NCBI GenBank assembly: GCA_964440605.1
Contig: CAYTSW010000142.1
Span: 1-6,908, forward strand
Direction of reading: 5' to 3'
Length of the DNA: 6,908 bases
Source: CAYTSW01 sp964440605
GTDB lineage: Bacteria > Planctomycetota > Phycisphaerae > Phycisphaerales > UBA1924
Positions 1 through 5,228 of this stretch are shown here, one piece after another. Under the pieces are notes generated by a model. That model saw only the letters and a list, made by a program, of their open reading frames with translations. It had not been told where the DNA came from and made no database searches. Position numbers and translations under genes: made by a program. The stretch's first letter is position 1; each line of letters opens with the position of its first letter.

Positions 1-1
1 G

Positions 2-226
2 CCCGCACCCGAGCCATCGGGCGACGGCGCGAGTGTGGAGGAGCCGGTCGAGCGCGTCGAGCATGCCGAGCCGGAGCGGGAACCGGCGCAGGACCAGACG
101 CCGATATCCGATCCCCTTGCGACGGCGAACGATGAGCCCGACCCGCTTGCGCCGCAGCAGTTGTCGCGGGCGGAGATGTTGGATCAGGCGCGGGCGATCC
201 TCCAGCGGGCGCGGCGCGTCGGCTGA
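2..226 (+). CDS. 3' end of an unidentified gene (C-terminal 74 residues)
   Basis: The frame is open from the first bases of the window to the TGA at 224-226, so this is probably the tail of a gene starting upstream; a GTG at 35 could be read as a start but has no clear ribosome binding site. The visible peptide is rich in Glu, Asp, Pro and Ala (for example EPEREPAQDQ) and ends in a predicted basic amphipathic helix around LSRAEMLDQARAILQRARR. This resembles a disordered acidic linker followed by a short helix. No Gvp family is recognisable from this piece. Its place just before gvpN would suit a gvpA-family gene with an extended tail or an accessory gvp gene, but that is inference from position only. 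Confidence 0.5.
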   Translation, partial: PAPEPSGDGASVEEPVERVEHAEPEREPAQDQTPISDPLATANDEPDPLAPQQLSRAEMLDQARAILQRARRVG

Positions 227-299
227 ACTTCCGAAAAACACCACCCCAGCCCGTGCAACCCTCAAGGGTGGAGCGGCAAGGTCCGATGACGAGAGCGCC

Positions 300-1310
300 A
301 TGCCACGAGACACCCCAAGCGGCGTCCTGCCGACCAAGCCCGTCAGCGTCCCCTGCGACACGATCCTCCCGGAGGCGGGCGACGGCTTCGTGCTCTCGCC
401 GCCGCTCGAGCGCGTCGTCAAGCGGTCGCTGTTGTATCTCCAAGCCGGCTACCCCGTTCACCTGGCGGGACCGGCGGGCACCGGAAAGACGACGCTGGCG
501 TTTCACATCGCCGCGACGCTCGGGCGACCGACGACGCTGATCCACGGCAACGACGAGTTCGGCACGTCCGACCTCATCGGGAAAGAGTCGGGCTATCGCA
601 AGAGCATGGTCGTCGACAACTTCATCCACTCGGTGCTCAAGACCGAGGAGAACATGAACGTGACGTGGTCCAACAACAAGCTGACCACCGCCTGCGAGCA
701 GGGGCACACGCTCATCTACGACGAGTTCAACCGCACCAAGCCCGAGGCCAACAACATCCTGCTGGGCATCTTCGAGGAGCGCATCCTCAACCTGCCCAAG
801 AGCGGCGGGTACATCAACGTCCACCCCGAGTTCCGGGCCGTGCTCACCTCCAATCCCGCCGAGTACGCGGGCGTGCACCGGGCGCAGGACGCGCTGATGG
901 ACCGCCTGATCACCATCGACGTGCACCACCACGACGCCCAGACCGAGCGCGAGATCACCGTCGCCAAGAGCGGTCTGGAGTCCAACGACGCGGCGTTCGT
1001 CGTGCACCTCGTGCGCGGTGTGCGTGAGCTCGGCGAGACGCGCTACCGCCCGACGATCCGCGCCGCGATCTCCATCGCCCGCATGGTCCGCTTCGCCGGC
1101 GCCGCGGTCGACCCCGAGGACGATCTCTTCGCCGACATCTGCTGCGACCTGCTGTTCGAGGACTTCCGCGACGGCGGGGACTACTCGCCCGAGGACTTCC
1201 GAGCCTTTCTGCGGGAGTTGCACGCGGACGGCGCCGGTGTCGCCTCGACGAGCCGCGCCCGCGCTAAGAACCGCGCGTCGTCTACCTCCACGCAACGCCG
1301 AGCGGCCTGA
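300..1310 (+). CDS. gvpN: gas vesicle protein GvpN, MoxR-type AAA+ ATPase
   Basis: GvpN is a cytoplasmic AAA+ ATPase required for gas vesicles to grow to full size. The 336-residue product has the normal family length. Visible landmarks are the GvpN lead-in LQAGYPVHLAGPAGTGKT with Walker A at residues 57-64 (GPAGTGKT), the family signature GNDEFGTSDLIG at 83-94, VVDNFIHSVLKTEE at 104-117, Walker B and following at 138-145 (LIYDEFNR), HPEFRAVLTSNPAEYAGVH around 175-193 with the sensor-1 Asn (TSNP), and DALMDRL at 197-203 with a candidate arginine finger. The last 20 or so residues are a Ser/Ala/Arg-rich basic tail beyond the conserved fold. The ATG at 300 is chosen because no in-frame start occurs nearby upstream and the residues before it are Arg/Ser-rich out-of-frame-like sequence; the ribosome site is weak (GAGAG at 291-295). 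The next gene starts 14 bases after the stop. Confidence 0.96.
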   Translation: MPRDTPSGVLPTKPVSVPCDTILPEAGDGFVLSPPLERVVKRSLLYLQAGYPVHLAGPAGTGKTTLAFHIAATLGRPTTLIHGNDEFGTSDLIGKESGYRKSMVVDNFIHSVLKTEENMNVTWSNNKLTTACEQGHTLIYDEFNRTKPEANNILLGIFEERILNLPKSGGYINVHPEFRAVLTSNPAEYAGVHRAQDALMDRLITIDVHHHDAQTEREITVAKSGLESNDAAFVVHLVRGVRELGETRYRPTIRAAISIARMVRFAGAAVDPEDDLFADICCDLLFEDFRDGGDYSPEDFRAFLRELHADGAGVASTSRARAKNRASSTSTQRRAA

Positions 1311-1324
1311 CGGAAGGACCCGCC

Positions 1325-1675
1325 ATGCATCACCCCAAGCCGCGCAAGGGTCTGCGAGATATCCGTTCGGCGGCGTCGAGCACGGGCGTCGGCGCCAGCT
1401 CGTCGAAGGTCTACATGCGCCTGTCGGCGCTGGAGGTCGAGCGCCAGCGATGCCTGTCCGAACGCCGCGGCGCGCTGGAGCGCGCCAGGGAGTGCGACCA
1501 GCGGCTGGAGCAGCTCGACGAACGCATGGCGAAGCTGCACGGCCACATCGCCAGCGAGCTCGAACGCACGGAGCATGAGCGCGGGCGCGGCGACGCGGCC
1601 CCAACGAACCACCCAACAAGGGTCGTGACGCGGAACGACATCCGCCCGGCCTCGCCCACTCGGATCACCTACTGA
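1325..1675 (+). CDS. gvpV: small coiled-coil gas vesicle accessory protein, GvpV-like
   Basis: A 116-residue, Arg- and Glu-rich protein. A basic N-terminus with RKGLRDIR at residues 7-14 is followed by a Ser/Gly-rich linker, then MRLSALEVERQRCLSERRGA (31-50), which leads into a predicted coiled coil to about residue 84, and a tail rich in Thr, Pro and Arg. The pattern of a GLxxIR motif, a short linker, then a heptad helix with the LExER(Q)R signature is what I recall for GvpV-type proteins, and the position between gvpN and gvpF matches the gvpN-gvpV-gvpF1 order of the Serratia sp. ATCC 39006 cluster. The biochemical role of GvpV is poorly defined. The ATG at 1325 has GGAAGG (1312-1317) at a good distance. 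The family assignment rests on motif memory plus synteny and is less certain than the neighbours; the alternative is an unrelated coiled-coil accessory protein. Confidence 0.6.
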   Translation: MHHPKPRKGLRDIRSAASSTGVGASSSKVYMRLSALEVERQRCLSERRGALERARECDQRLEQLDERMAKLHGHIASELERTEHERGRGDAAPTNHPTRVVTRNDIRPASPTRITY

Positions 1676-1676
1676 A

Positions 1677-1691
1677 GCGGGCGTCGCCCGC
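1677..1691 (+). other. GC-rich stem-loop before the zinc-ribbon gene
   Basis: A perfect inverted repeat, GCGGGC (1677-1682) and GCCCGC (1686-1691), with a 3-base GTC loop sits two bases after the stop of the preceding gene and three bases before the GAGGAG ribosome site of the next. There is no T-tract after it, so it does not look like an intrinsic terminator. It could act as an RNA processing, stability or partial attenuation element inside the operon, or be a by-product of high GC content. Confidence 0.4.
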
Positions 1692-1704
1692 GTGAGGAGA
1701 CGTC

Positions 1705-1908
1705 ATGCGCATCAACTGTCTGAGCTGCGGCCACCGCTTCGAGGCCGACGACGCGTACAGCGACTACGAAGGCCCGATCAAGTGCCTCGTGTGCGGCGGG
1801 ATGATGAACATCCGCATCGAGGAGGGCATGATCAAGGCGATGGCGCCCTTCGCGATGACGCCACCCGTGTCCTTCCCCCAGCAGGACGAGACGCGCCAGG
1901 CCGCGTGA
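1705..1908 (+). CDS. 67-residue zinc-ribbon protein within the gas vesicle operon
   Basis: A small protein opening with CLSC at residues 5-8 and carrying CLVC at 27-30, which gives the C-x2-C ... C-x2-C spacing of a one-knuckle-pair zinc ribbon. Residues 9-26 are acidic and aromatic (RFEADDAYSDYEG). The remaining half contains IRIEEGMIKAM and a Pro-rich tail with no further cysteine. It has an excellent ribosome site, GAGGAGA at 1694-1700, four bases before the ATG, so it is almost certainly translated. It lies 29 bases after the GvpV-like gene and 34 bases before gvpF, on the same strand. It matches no named Gvp family I know. A structural metal-binding adaptor or regulator of the cluster is possible, but function cannot be read from the sequence. 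Confidence 0.8.
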   Translation: MRINCLSCGHRFEADDAYSDYEGPIKCLVCGGMMNIRIEEGMIKAMAPFAMTPPVSFPQQDETRQAA

Positions 1909-1942
1909 GCCTTCGTCGAACGCATAGAAGAGGAGCAGCGAT

Positions 1943-2719
1943 ATGAGCGCTGGAGATGCGCCGGTCTATGTCTACGCCATCACCCGCACCGGAGCCGTGC
2001 AGACCGAGGGCGTGCTCGGGCTCGACGATGCGCCGGTCACGCTGATCGAGGACGGCGAGCTGTCGGCCGCGGTCAGCACGGCACCGCGCGGGCGCATCCG
2101 CCCGCAGCGCAAGCACATCGCCGCGCATCAGCGGGTGCTGACGGCGTTGAACGAGCAGGCGACGGTGCTGCCCATGTCGTTCGGCACGGTCGCCGACGAC
2201 GCCGACGCCGCGATGGAACTGCTCGAGACGTGCGCCGAGGACTTCCAGGAGCAGCTCGAGACCGTCGCGGGCCGCCTGGAGATGTCACTGCGGCTGGTGT
2301 GGGATACGCAGAACGTCGTGGATTTCTTCGTCGCGCGGAATGAAGAACTCGAACAGATGCGCAAACAGATCGCAGAGCGCGCCGCTGAGTACACGCGTGA
2401 AGACATGATCGCGGTGGGTGAGCGGTTCGCGAAGGTGCTCGAAGCCGAACGCGAGGCGCTGGTGGAGCGTGTGCAGGCGGGGATCGCGTGCGCCGCGGTG
2501 GACGTCGTGGTCAACCCGCCGCGGGACGATCGCGAGGCGGTGAACCTCGCGTGCCTGATCGAGCGCGACGGCGAAGAGGCGTTCGAGCGCGCGCTTCAGC
2601 ACCTGGCCGAGGGCTTCGGCGAGGAGTTCATCTTCGACTACAGCGGTCCCTGGCCGCCCCACCACTTCGCGCGGCTCGACGTGCAGACGCCCGCCAGCGG
2701 GCAGAATCAGGCGGCCTGA
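1943..2719 (+). CDS. gvpF: gas vesicle protein GvpF (GvpF/GvpL family)
   Basis: GvpF/GvpL proteins are minor gas vesicle components that bind GvpA and are involved in early assembly. The 258-residue product has the usual length and the family hallmarks: VYVYAI at residues 8-13, the N-terminal beta-rich domain, HQRVL at 62-66 and LPMSFGT at 76-82, a helical region (about 90-175), and the C-terminal FDYSGPWPPHHF at 231-242, which corresponds to the conserved YSGPWPPY-F signature. The ATG at 1943 is supported by AGGAG at 1931-1935, seven bases upstream. The stop TGA overlaps the gvpG start as TGATG (2717-2721), so gvpG is probably translationally coupled to it. Only this GvpF/L copy is present in the window, whereas many clusters carry two. 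Whether to call it F or L cannot be settled without a tree. Confidence 0.95.
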   Translation: MSAGDAPVYVYAITRTGAVQTEGVLGLDDAPVTLIEDGELSAAVSTAPRGRIRPQRKHIAAHQRVLTALNEQATVLPMSFGTVADDADAAMELLETCAEDFQEQLETVAGRLEMSLRLVWDTQNVVDFFVARNEELEQMRKQIAERAAEYTREDMIAVGERFAKVLEAEREALVERVQAGIACAAVDVVVNPPRDDREAVNLACLIERDGEEAFERALQHLAEGFGEEFIFDYSGPWPPHHFARLDVQTPASGQNQAA

Positions 2720-3099
2720 TGTTCTTGATCGACGACCTGTTGATGTCGCCCTTCAAGGGGTTCATGTGGATCGTCAAGGAGATCCACAACGCCGCGATGC
2801 AGGAGGTCTCGGCCGAGACCGACCGCCTGACGCGCGAGCTGGGCGAGCTGTACACTCGCCTTGAGCGCGGCGAGATCGACGACGACACGTTCGACCAACG
2901 CGAGGAAGAGATCCTCGACCGCCTCGACGAGTTGCACGAACTGGCGACGGGCCAGAGCGCGGACGACGACGAGGATGACGATGAGGACGACGGCCCGACG
3001 ACGGGCGTGCGGGTGCTCGACCTCGACGAAGCGCTGGCGGCGGAAGCCGCGGCCGAAGCCGAGGGCGAAGAAGACGAGGTGGAGCGCGATGGCGGATGA
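2719..3099 (+). CDS. gvpG: gas vesicle protein GvpG with acidic C-terminal extension
   Basis: GvpG is a small helical accessory protein required for gas vesicle formation. The N-terminal 75 residues match the family closely: MFLIDDLLMSPFKGFMWIVK (1-20) then EIHNAA at 21-26, followed by a long helix containing ELYTRLERGEIDDDTFDQRE and ILDRLDELHE. Beyond the usual family length of roughly 75-90 residues there is an acidic run at residues 82-91 (DDDEDDDEDD), a short GVRVLDLDEAL segment (96-106), and an Ala/Glu-rich tail, for 126 residues in total. The start overlaps the gvpF stop (TGATG) and there is little independent ribosome site. Its last 11 bases overlap the next gene. Confidence 0.93.
   Translation: MFLIDDLLMSPFKGFMWIVKEIHNAAMQEVSAETDRLTRELGELYTRLERGEIDDDTFDQREEEILDRLDELHELATGQSADDDEDDDEDDGPTTGVRVLDLDEALAAEAAAEAEGEEDEVERDGG
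2962..2991 (+). repeat. GAN trinucleotide run encoding Asp/Glu
   Basis: Ten consecutive GAC, GAT or GAG codons inside gvpG encode an uninterrupted Asp/Glu stretch. Trinucleotide runs of this type can change in length by replication slippage without breaking the frame, so the acidic tail may vary between strains. This is a low-complexity coding repeat, not a separate element. Confidence 0.45.
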
Positions 3100-3286
3100 G
3101 CTGCTGCCCGACGACATGCCGTTGTGCGAAGTGATCGACCGGCTCCTGAACAAGGGGGTCGTCGTGCACGGCGAGGTGACGATCGCGGTCGCGAACATCC
3201 CCATGCTTTACCTCGGCCTCCAACTCGTCCTCGGATCGGTGGACGCGGTCGGCAAGCCGACGCTCGGTGAAGGAGGCGCACGATGA
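3089..3286 (+). CDS. gvpS: GvpA-family minor shell protein, GvpS-type
   Basis: A 65-residue GvpA-family protein. The core LCEVIDRLLNKGVVVHGEV corresponds to the helix 1 and first beta strand of GvpA (in which the equivalent reads LAEVIDRILDKG), and NIPMLYLGLQLVLGSVDAV corresponds to the second strand and helix 2. The MLYLGL segment resembles GvpS (and some GvpJ/M) rather than the major shell protein, in which this segment reads roughly ELLAIEAR. It is therefore a minor or nucleating subunit, not the bulk wall protein. The ATG at 3089 lies inside the end of gvpG (11-base overlap), with GGAG at 3081-3084 just upstream. Its stop overlaps the gvpK start. Distinguishing S from J and M needs a phylogeny. 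Confidence 0.88.
   Translation: MADELLPDDMPLCEVIDRLLNKGVVVHGEVTIAVANIPMLYLGLQLVLGSVDAVGKPTLGEGGAR
3271..3276 (+). promoter_or_regulatory. ribosome binding site of gvpK
   Basis: A full consensus AGGAGG lies six bases upstream of the ATG at 3283, inside the coding end of the GvpS-type gene. It fixes the gvpK start and suggests gvpK can be initiated strongly on its own, as well as through the ATGA overlap. Confidence 0.8.
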
Positions 3287-3678
3287 CACAGGCGCAGATC
3301 GCTCAAAGCGGTGACGAACAGGACCTGGACCTGCTCGGCGCGCTCGGCGAGGTGTTCGATCTCGATGTGGTGGAAGAGGACGACGCGCTGCGCGAGGCGT
3401 TCGGCAAACCGCCGGATCAGGCGGTGAACATCGATCCGGACTCGGTGCAGCAGGGCCTCGTGAAACTGGTGTTGACGCTCATCCGGATGATCCACGATGT
3501 ATTGGAACGTCAGGCGATTCGCCGAATCGACGGGGGTGGGCTGACCGATGAGGAGATCGAGCGGCTGGGCGTGACGCTCATGCGTCAGGCCCAGGCCATC
3601 GAGCAACTGCGCGAGCAGTTCGACCTCGCGCCGGAAGACCTCAACCTGGAGCTCGGCCCACTGGGCAAGCTCTGCTAA
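3283..3678 (+). CDS. gvpK: gas vesicle protein GvpK
   Basis: GvpK is an essential minor gas vesicle protein of unclear biochemical role. The 131-residue product shows the diagnostic family block NIDPDSVQQGLVKLVLTLI at residues 49-67, ERQAIRRIDGGGLTDEEIERL at about 75-95 and the C-terminal EDLNLELGPLGKL at 118-130. The first 45 residues are acidic and variable (DLDLLGALGEVFDLD), longer than in the smallest family members. The start is set by the AGGAGG site and by the ATGA overlap (3283-3286) with the upstream gene, so S-type and K proteins are coupled. The gap to the next gene is only 12 bases. Confidence 0.95.
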   Translation: MTQAQIAQSGDEQDLDLLGALGEVFDLDVVEEDDALREAFGKPPDQAVNIDPDSVQQGLVKLVLTLIRMIHDVLERQAIRRIDGGGLTDEEIERLGVTLMRQAQAIEQLREQFDLAPEDLNLELGPLGKLC

Positions 3679-3679
3679 C

Positions 3680-3685
3680 GGGAAG
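3680..3685 (+). promoter_or_regulatory. ribosome binding site of gvpJ
   Basis: GGGAAG is the only purine-rich block between gvpK and the next gene. It is five bases from the ATG at 3691, but one base from an ATG at 3687 in another frame and far from a second in-frame ATG at 3715. Spacing therefore favours the 3691 start for the gvpJ-type gene. Confidence 0.5.
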
Positions 3686-3690
3686 TATGC

Positions 3691-4053
3691 ATGGGTCAGC
3701 GAGCGGGCACATCCATGAACTCCACCAACCTCGCGGACCTGCTCGAGCGGGTCCTCGACAAGGGTGTGATGATCGCAGGCGACGTGCGCATCCAGCTCCT
3801 CGACATCGAGCTGCTGACCATCCAGTTGCGCCTGGTCGTCTGTTCGATCGACAAGGCCAAGGAGATGGGCATGGACTGGTGGGCCAACAGCCCGCTGTTC
3901 CACAACGAGAACAAGGAGTCGGAAGAGGAAGTTCAGGCGCTGCGCGAGCGCGTCGCGACGCTCGAAGCGGCGCTGCGCGGCGACGACGAAGCGGCTCAGC
4001 GCGTGTTGTCCGAATCGACGCCGCCAGCGGTCCAACCCCCGGAGACGCGATGA
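3691..4053 (+). CDS. gvpJ: GvpA-family minor shell protein, GvpJ-type
   Basis: A 120-residue GvpA-family protein. STNLADLLERVLDKGVMIAG (11-30) and DVRIQLLDIELLTIQLRLVV (31-50) span the conserved helix-strand-strand core of the shell fold. The downstream CSIDKAKEMGMDWWANSPLF, with DWW at residues 62-64, and the long charged tail (EEEVQALRERVATLEAAL, a predicted coiled coil at 78-95) are typical of GvpJ rather than GvpA, which ends soon after its second helix. It is thus likely a minor shell or tip protein. Start 3691 is preferred over Met9 (3715) because of the ribosome site. The stop overlaps the next start as ATGA (4050-4053). If the cluster had no other GvpA this would be odd, so the major subunit is expected outside the window. 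Confidence 0.92.
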   Translation: MGQRAGTSMNSTNLADLLERVLDKGVMIAGDVRIQLLDIELLTIQLRLVVCSIDKAKEMGMDWWANSPLFHNENKESEEEVQALRERVATLEAALRGDDEAAQRVLSESTPPAVQPPETR

Positions 4054-4679
4054 CGGCCCATCGAACCGTGCACTACGTGCCCGTGATCCACGAGGCGGCC
4101 GACTTGGGTGCCATGCAGGACACGGTCCGCGCGCGTACGGAGGCGGCGTCCGGCGCCGGGTCATGGCGTGACAAGCAGACGCGCGTCGCCGCCCTCTGGG
4201 ACGAGATCGAAGCCTGGGCCGGCGCGCTCGATTGCTCCTGCGGCGTCTGGCGCGTCTACCAGGACGGCCTGCCCGTCTGCGGGCACGAGCAGCGCATTGT
4301 GAACGACCTCGCGGCCCAGGGCAGCAGGAACCATCGGCTTGTCAAGCGGCTCGTCGAGCGCGGCGCGGTGCTGATGGGCACGGAGTCGCCCGAGCTGCTT
4401 CTGCGCGAGTACGAGGGGATCAAGCGGGCCGCGGAGTCGGGCCGCGAACCCGACGCCGAGCAGGCGCGCATCCTGCTCGACGAGCGCGACGCGTTCATCG
4501 CGCAGCGGATCCTCGACACGCTCGAACCGGGGGCGACCGGCGTGCTGTTCATCGGGCTCCTCCACGCCGTGCACGACCATCTCCCCGATGACGTGATCGT
4601 GATCGACACCTTCAACGTTCTCAAGGACGAGCACGACGGCCCGGACGAAGCGACCGGACCGCGACGCGCCGCCTCGTAA
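4050..4679 (+). CDS. uncharacterised conserved-looking protein in the gas vesicle operon, possibly TraB/EreA/ChaN-like
   Basis: A 209-residue soluble protein, with no signal peptide or membrane segment, that belongs to no named Gvp family I recognise and clearly is not GvpF/L despite its position. It opens with VHYVPVIHEAADLG (7-20). Notable segments are VYQDGLPVCG at 69-78, GSRNHRLV at 91-98, MGTESPELLLREYE at 109-122, LLDERDAFIAQRI at 142-154 and GVLFIGLLHAVHDHLP at 164-179. The arrangement of an (E)RD-x-FIA-x-RI helix followed by a strand ending in G-x-x-H resembles the C-terminal half of TraB/GumN/EreA/ChaN-type proteins; this is my reading, not a search result. Candidate functional residues include D72, C77, H95, E119, R147, D148, H172 and H176. 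Start ATG 4050 has GGAG at 4041-4044 and an ATGA overlap with gvpJ. Hsp20 follows 13 bases later. Confidence 0.85.
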   Translation: MTAHRTVHYVPVIHEAADLGAMQDTVRARTEAASGAGSWRDKQTRVAALWDEIEAWAGALDCSCGVWRVYQDGLPVCGHEQRIVNDLAAQGSRNHRLVKRLVERGAVLMGTESPELLLREYEGIKRAAESGREPDAEQARILLDERDAFIAQRILDTLEPGATGVLFIGLLHAVHDHLPDDVIVIDTFNVLKDEHDGPDEATGPRRAAS

Positions 4680-4683
4680 GGAG
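4678..4683 (+). promoter_or_regulatory. ribosome binding site of the Hsp20 gene
   Basis: AAGGAG overlaps the TAA stop of the preceding gene and lies nine bases before the ATG at 4693, a normal distance. It supports that start and strong translation. Confidence 0.75.
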
Positions 4684-4692
4684 CAGACCATC

Positions 4693-5208
4693 ATGGGCGA
4701 CACCAACAAGGGCAACCGCCCCGGCGGCAATGCCAACTTTCTCGACGGGCTCACCAACCTCATCTCGTCGCTCGCCGACCTCGCCGAGAAGGGCGAGCAG
4801 CTCAAGCGCGACGGCACGCTCAAGACCGACGACGGCAAGGAGTACCGCGTCCAGTACGGGGTGAACATCCGCACCGCCTCCGACGGCCGCGGCGGACGCG
4901 ACGTCAAAGTTGAGCCCTTCGGCAACGTCAAGCACGACAAGAACACCGGCGAGGCGTCCGTCGCCGAGATCCGCGAGCCCGCGACCGACGTCTTCGAAGA
5001 AGACGATCACGTGCTCGTCGTCGCGGAGATGCCCGGCGTGGCGCAGGAGAACGTCGAGGCGACGGTGGAGGGCGACATCCTGACCATCGCCGCCGACCAG
5101 GGCGAGAAGCGCTACCGCAAGGAGGTCCTGCTCCCGCAGCCCTTCGAGGCCGAGGCGATGGCGGTGACGATGAACAACGGCGTGCTCGAGATCAAGCTGT
5201 CGCGCTGA
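4693..5208 (+). CDS. gvpH: gas vesicle-associated Hsp20 (alpha-crystallin) small heat-shock protein, GvpH-like
   Basis: A 171-residue small heat-shock protein. The N-terminal part contains an amphipathic FLDGLTNLISSLADLAEKG (16-34), and then KRDGTLKTDDGKEYRVQYGV. This kind of N-terminus is seen in Hsp20 proteins encoded in gas vesicle clusters. The alpha-crystallin domain covers about residues 95-171: EPATDVFEEDDHVLVVAEMP (95-114), the ENVEATVEGDILTI strand region, and NNGVLEIKL at 161-169. The protein stops right after this strand and so lacks the C-terminal extension with an IxI motif that links dimers into large oligomers in classical family members. It is expected to bind aggregation-prone GvpA-family proteins as a holdase. 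The ATG at 4693 is supported by its ribosome site. The name gvpH follows usage for cluster-encoded Hsp20 and is not proof of orthology to the haloarchaeal protein. Confidence 0.92.
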   Translation: MGDTNKGNRPGGNANFLDGLTNLISSLADLAEKGEQLKRDGTLKTDDGKEYRVQYGVNIRTASDGRGGRDVKVEPFGNVKHDKNTGEASVAEIREPATDVFEEDDHVLVVAEMPGVAQENVEATVEGDILTIAADQGEKRYRKEVLLPQPFEAEAMAVTMNNGVLEIKLSR

Positions 5209-5212
5209 GCGC

Positions 5213-5220
5213 GGGGAGGA
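5213..5220 (+). promoter_or_regulatory. ribosome binding site of the Cdc48-type AAA ATPase gene
   Basis: GGGGAGGA lies eight bases before the ATG at 5229. An in-frame GTG at 5223 is only two bases away from this site, so the ATG is the better start. Confidence 0.8.
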
Positions 5221-5228
5221 GCGTGACC

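Noticed and set aside
33..299. N-terminal extension of the gvpN frame back to a GTG at 33
   Set aside because: The added residues are Arg/Ser-rich, have no similarity to GvpN, and overlap the reading frame of the upstream gene; there is no in-frame start between and the normal GvpN length begins at 300.
227..299. Terminator or promoter in the gap before gvpN
   Set aside because: CCACCC (241-246) could pair with GGGTGG (266-271), but there is no T-tract, and no clear -35/-10 pair is visible.
2961..2994. CRISPR-like or tandem non-coding repeat
   Set aside because: The trinucleotide run lies in frame in gvpG and simply encodes Asp/Glu; there are no spacers or longer repeat units.
3687..4049. 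Extended start (ATG 3687) for the 209-residue gene
   Set aside because: The added 121 residues overlap gvpJ in another frame, are low-complexity Arg/Gly/Ala/His, and the ATG is one base from the only ribosome site; ATG 4050 has its own site and an ATGA overlap.
3691..4053. Major shell protein GvpA
   Set aside because: The DWW motif and the long charged C-terminal tail fit GvpJ; GvpA ends soon after the core.
3208..4164. Minus-strand open frame (318 residues) opposite gvpK and gvpJ
   Set aside because: Fully antisense to well-recognised gvpK and gvpJ; composition is that of a shadow frame.
4050..4679. Second GvpF/GvpL paralogue
   Set aside because: The expected position for a second F/L gene in some clusters, but the protein lacks the VYVYAI, LP-x-x-FGT and YSGPWPPY signatures.
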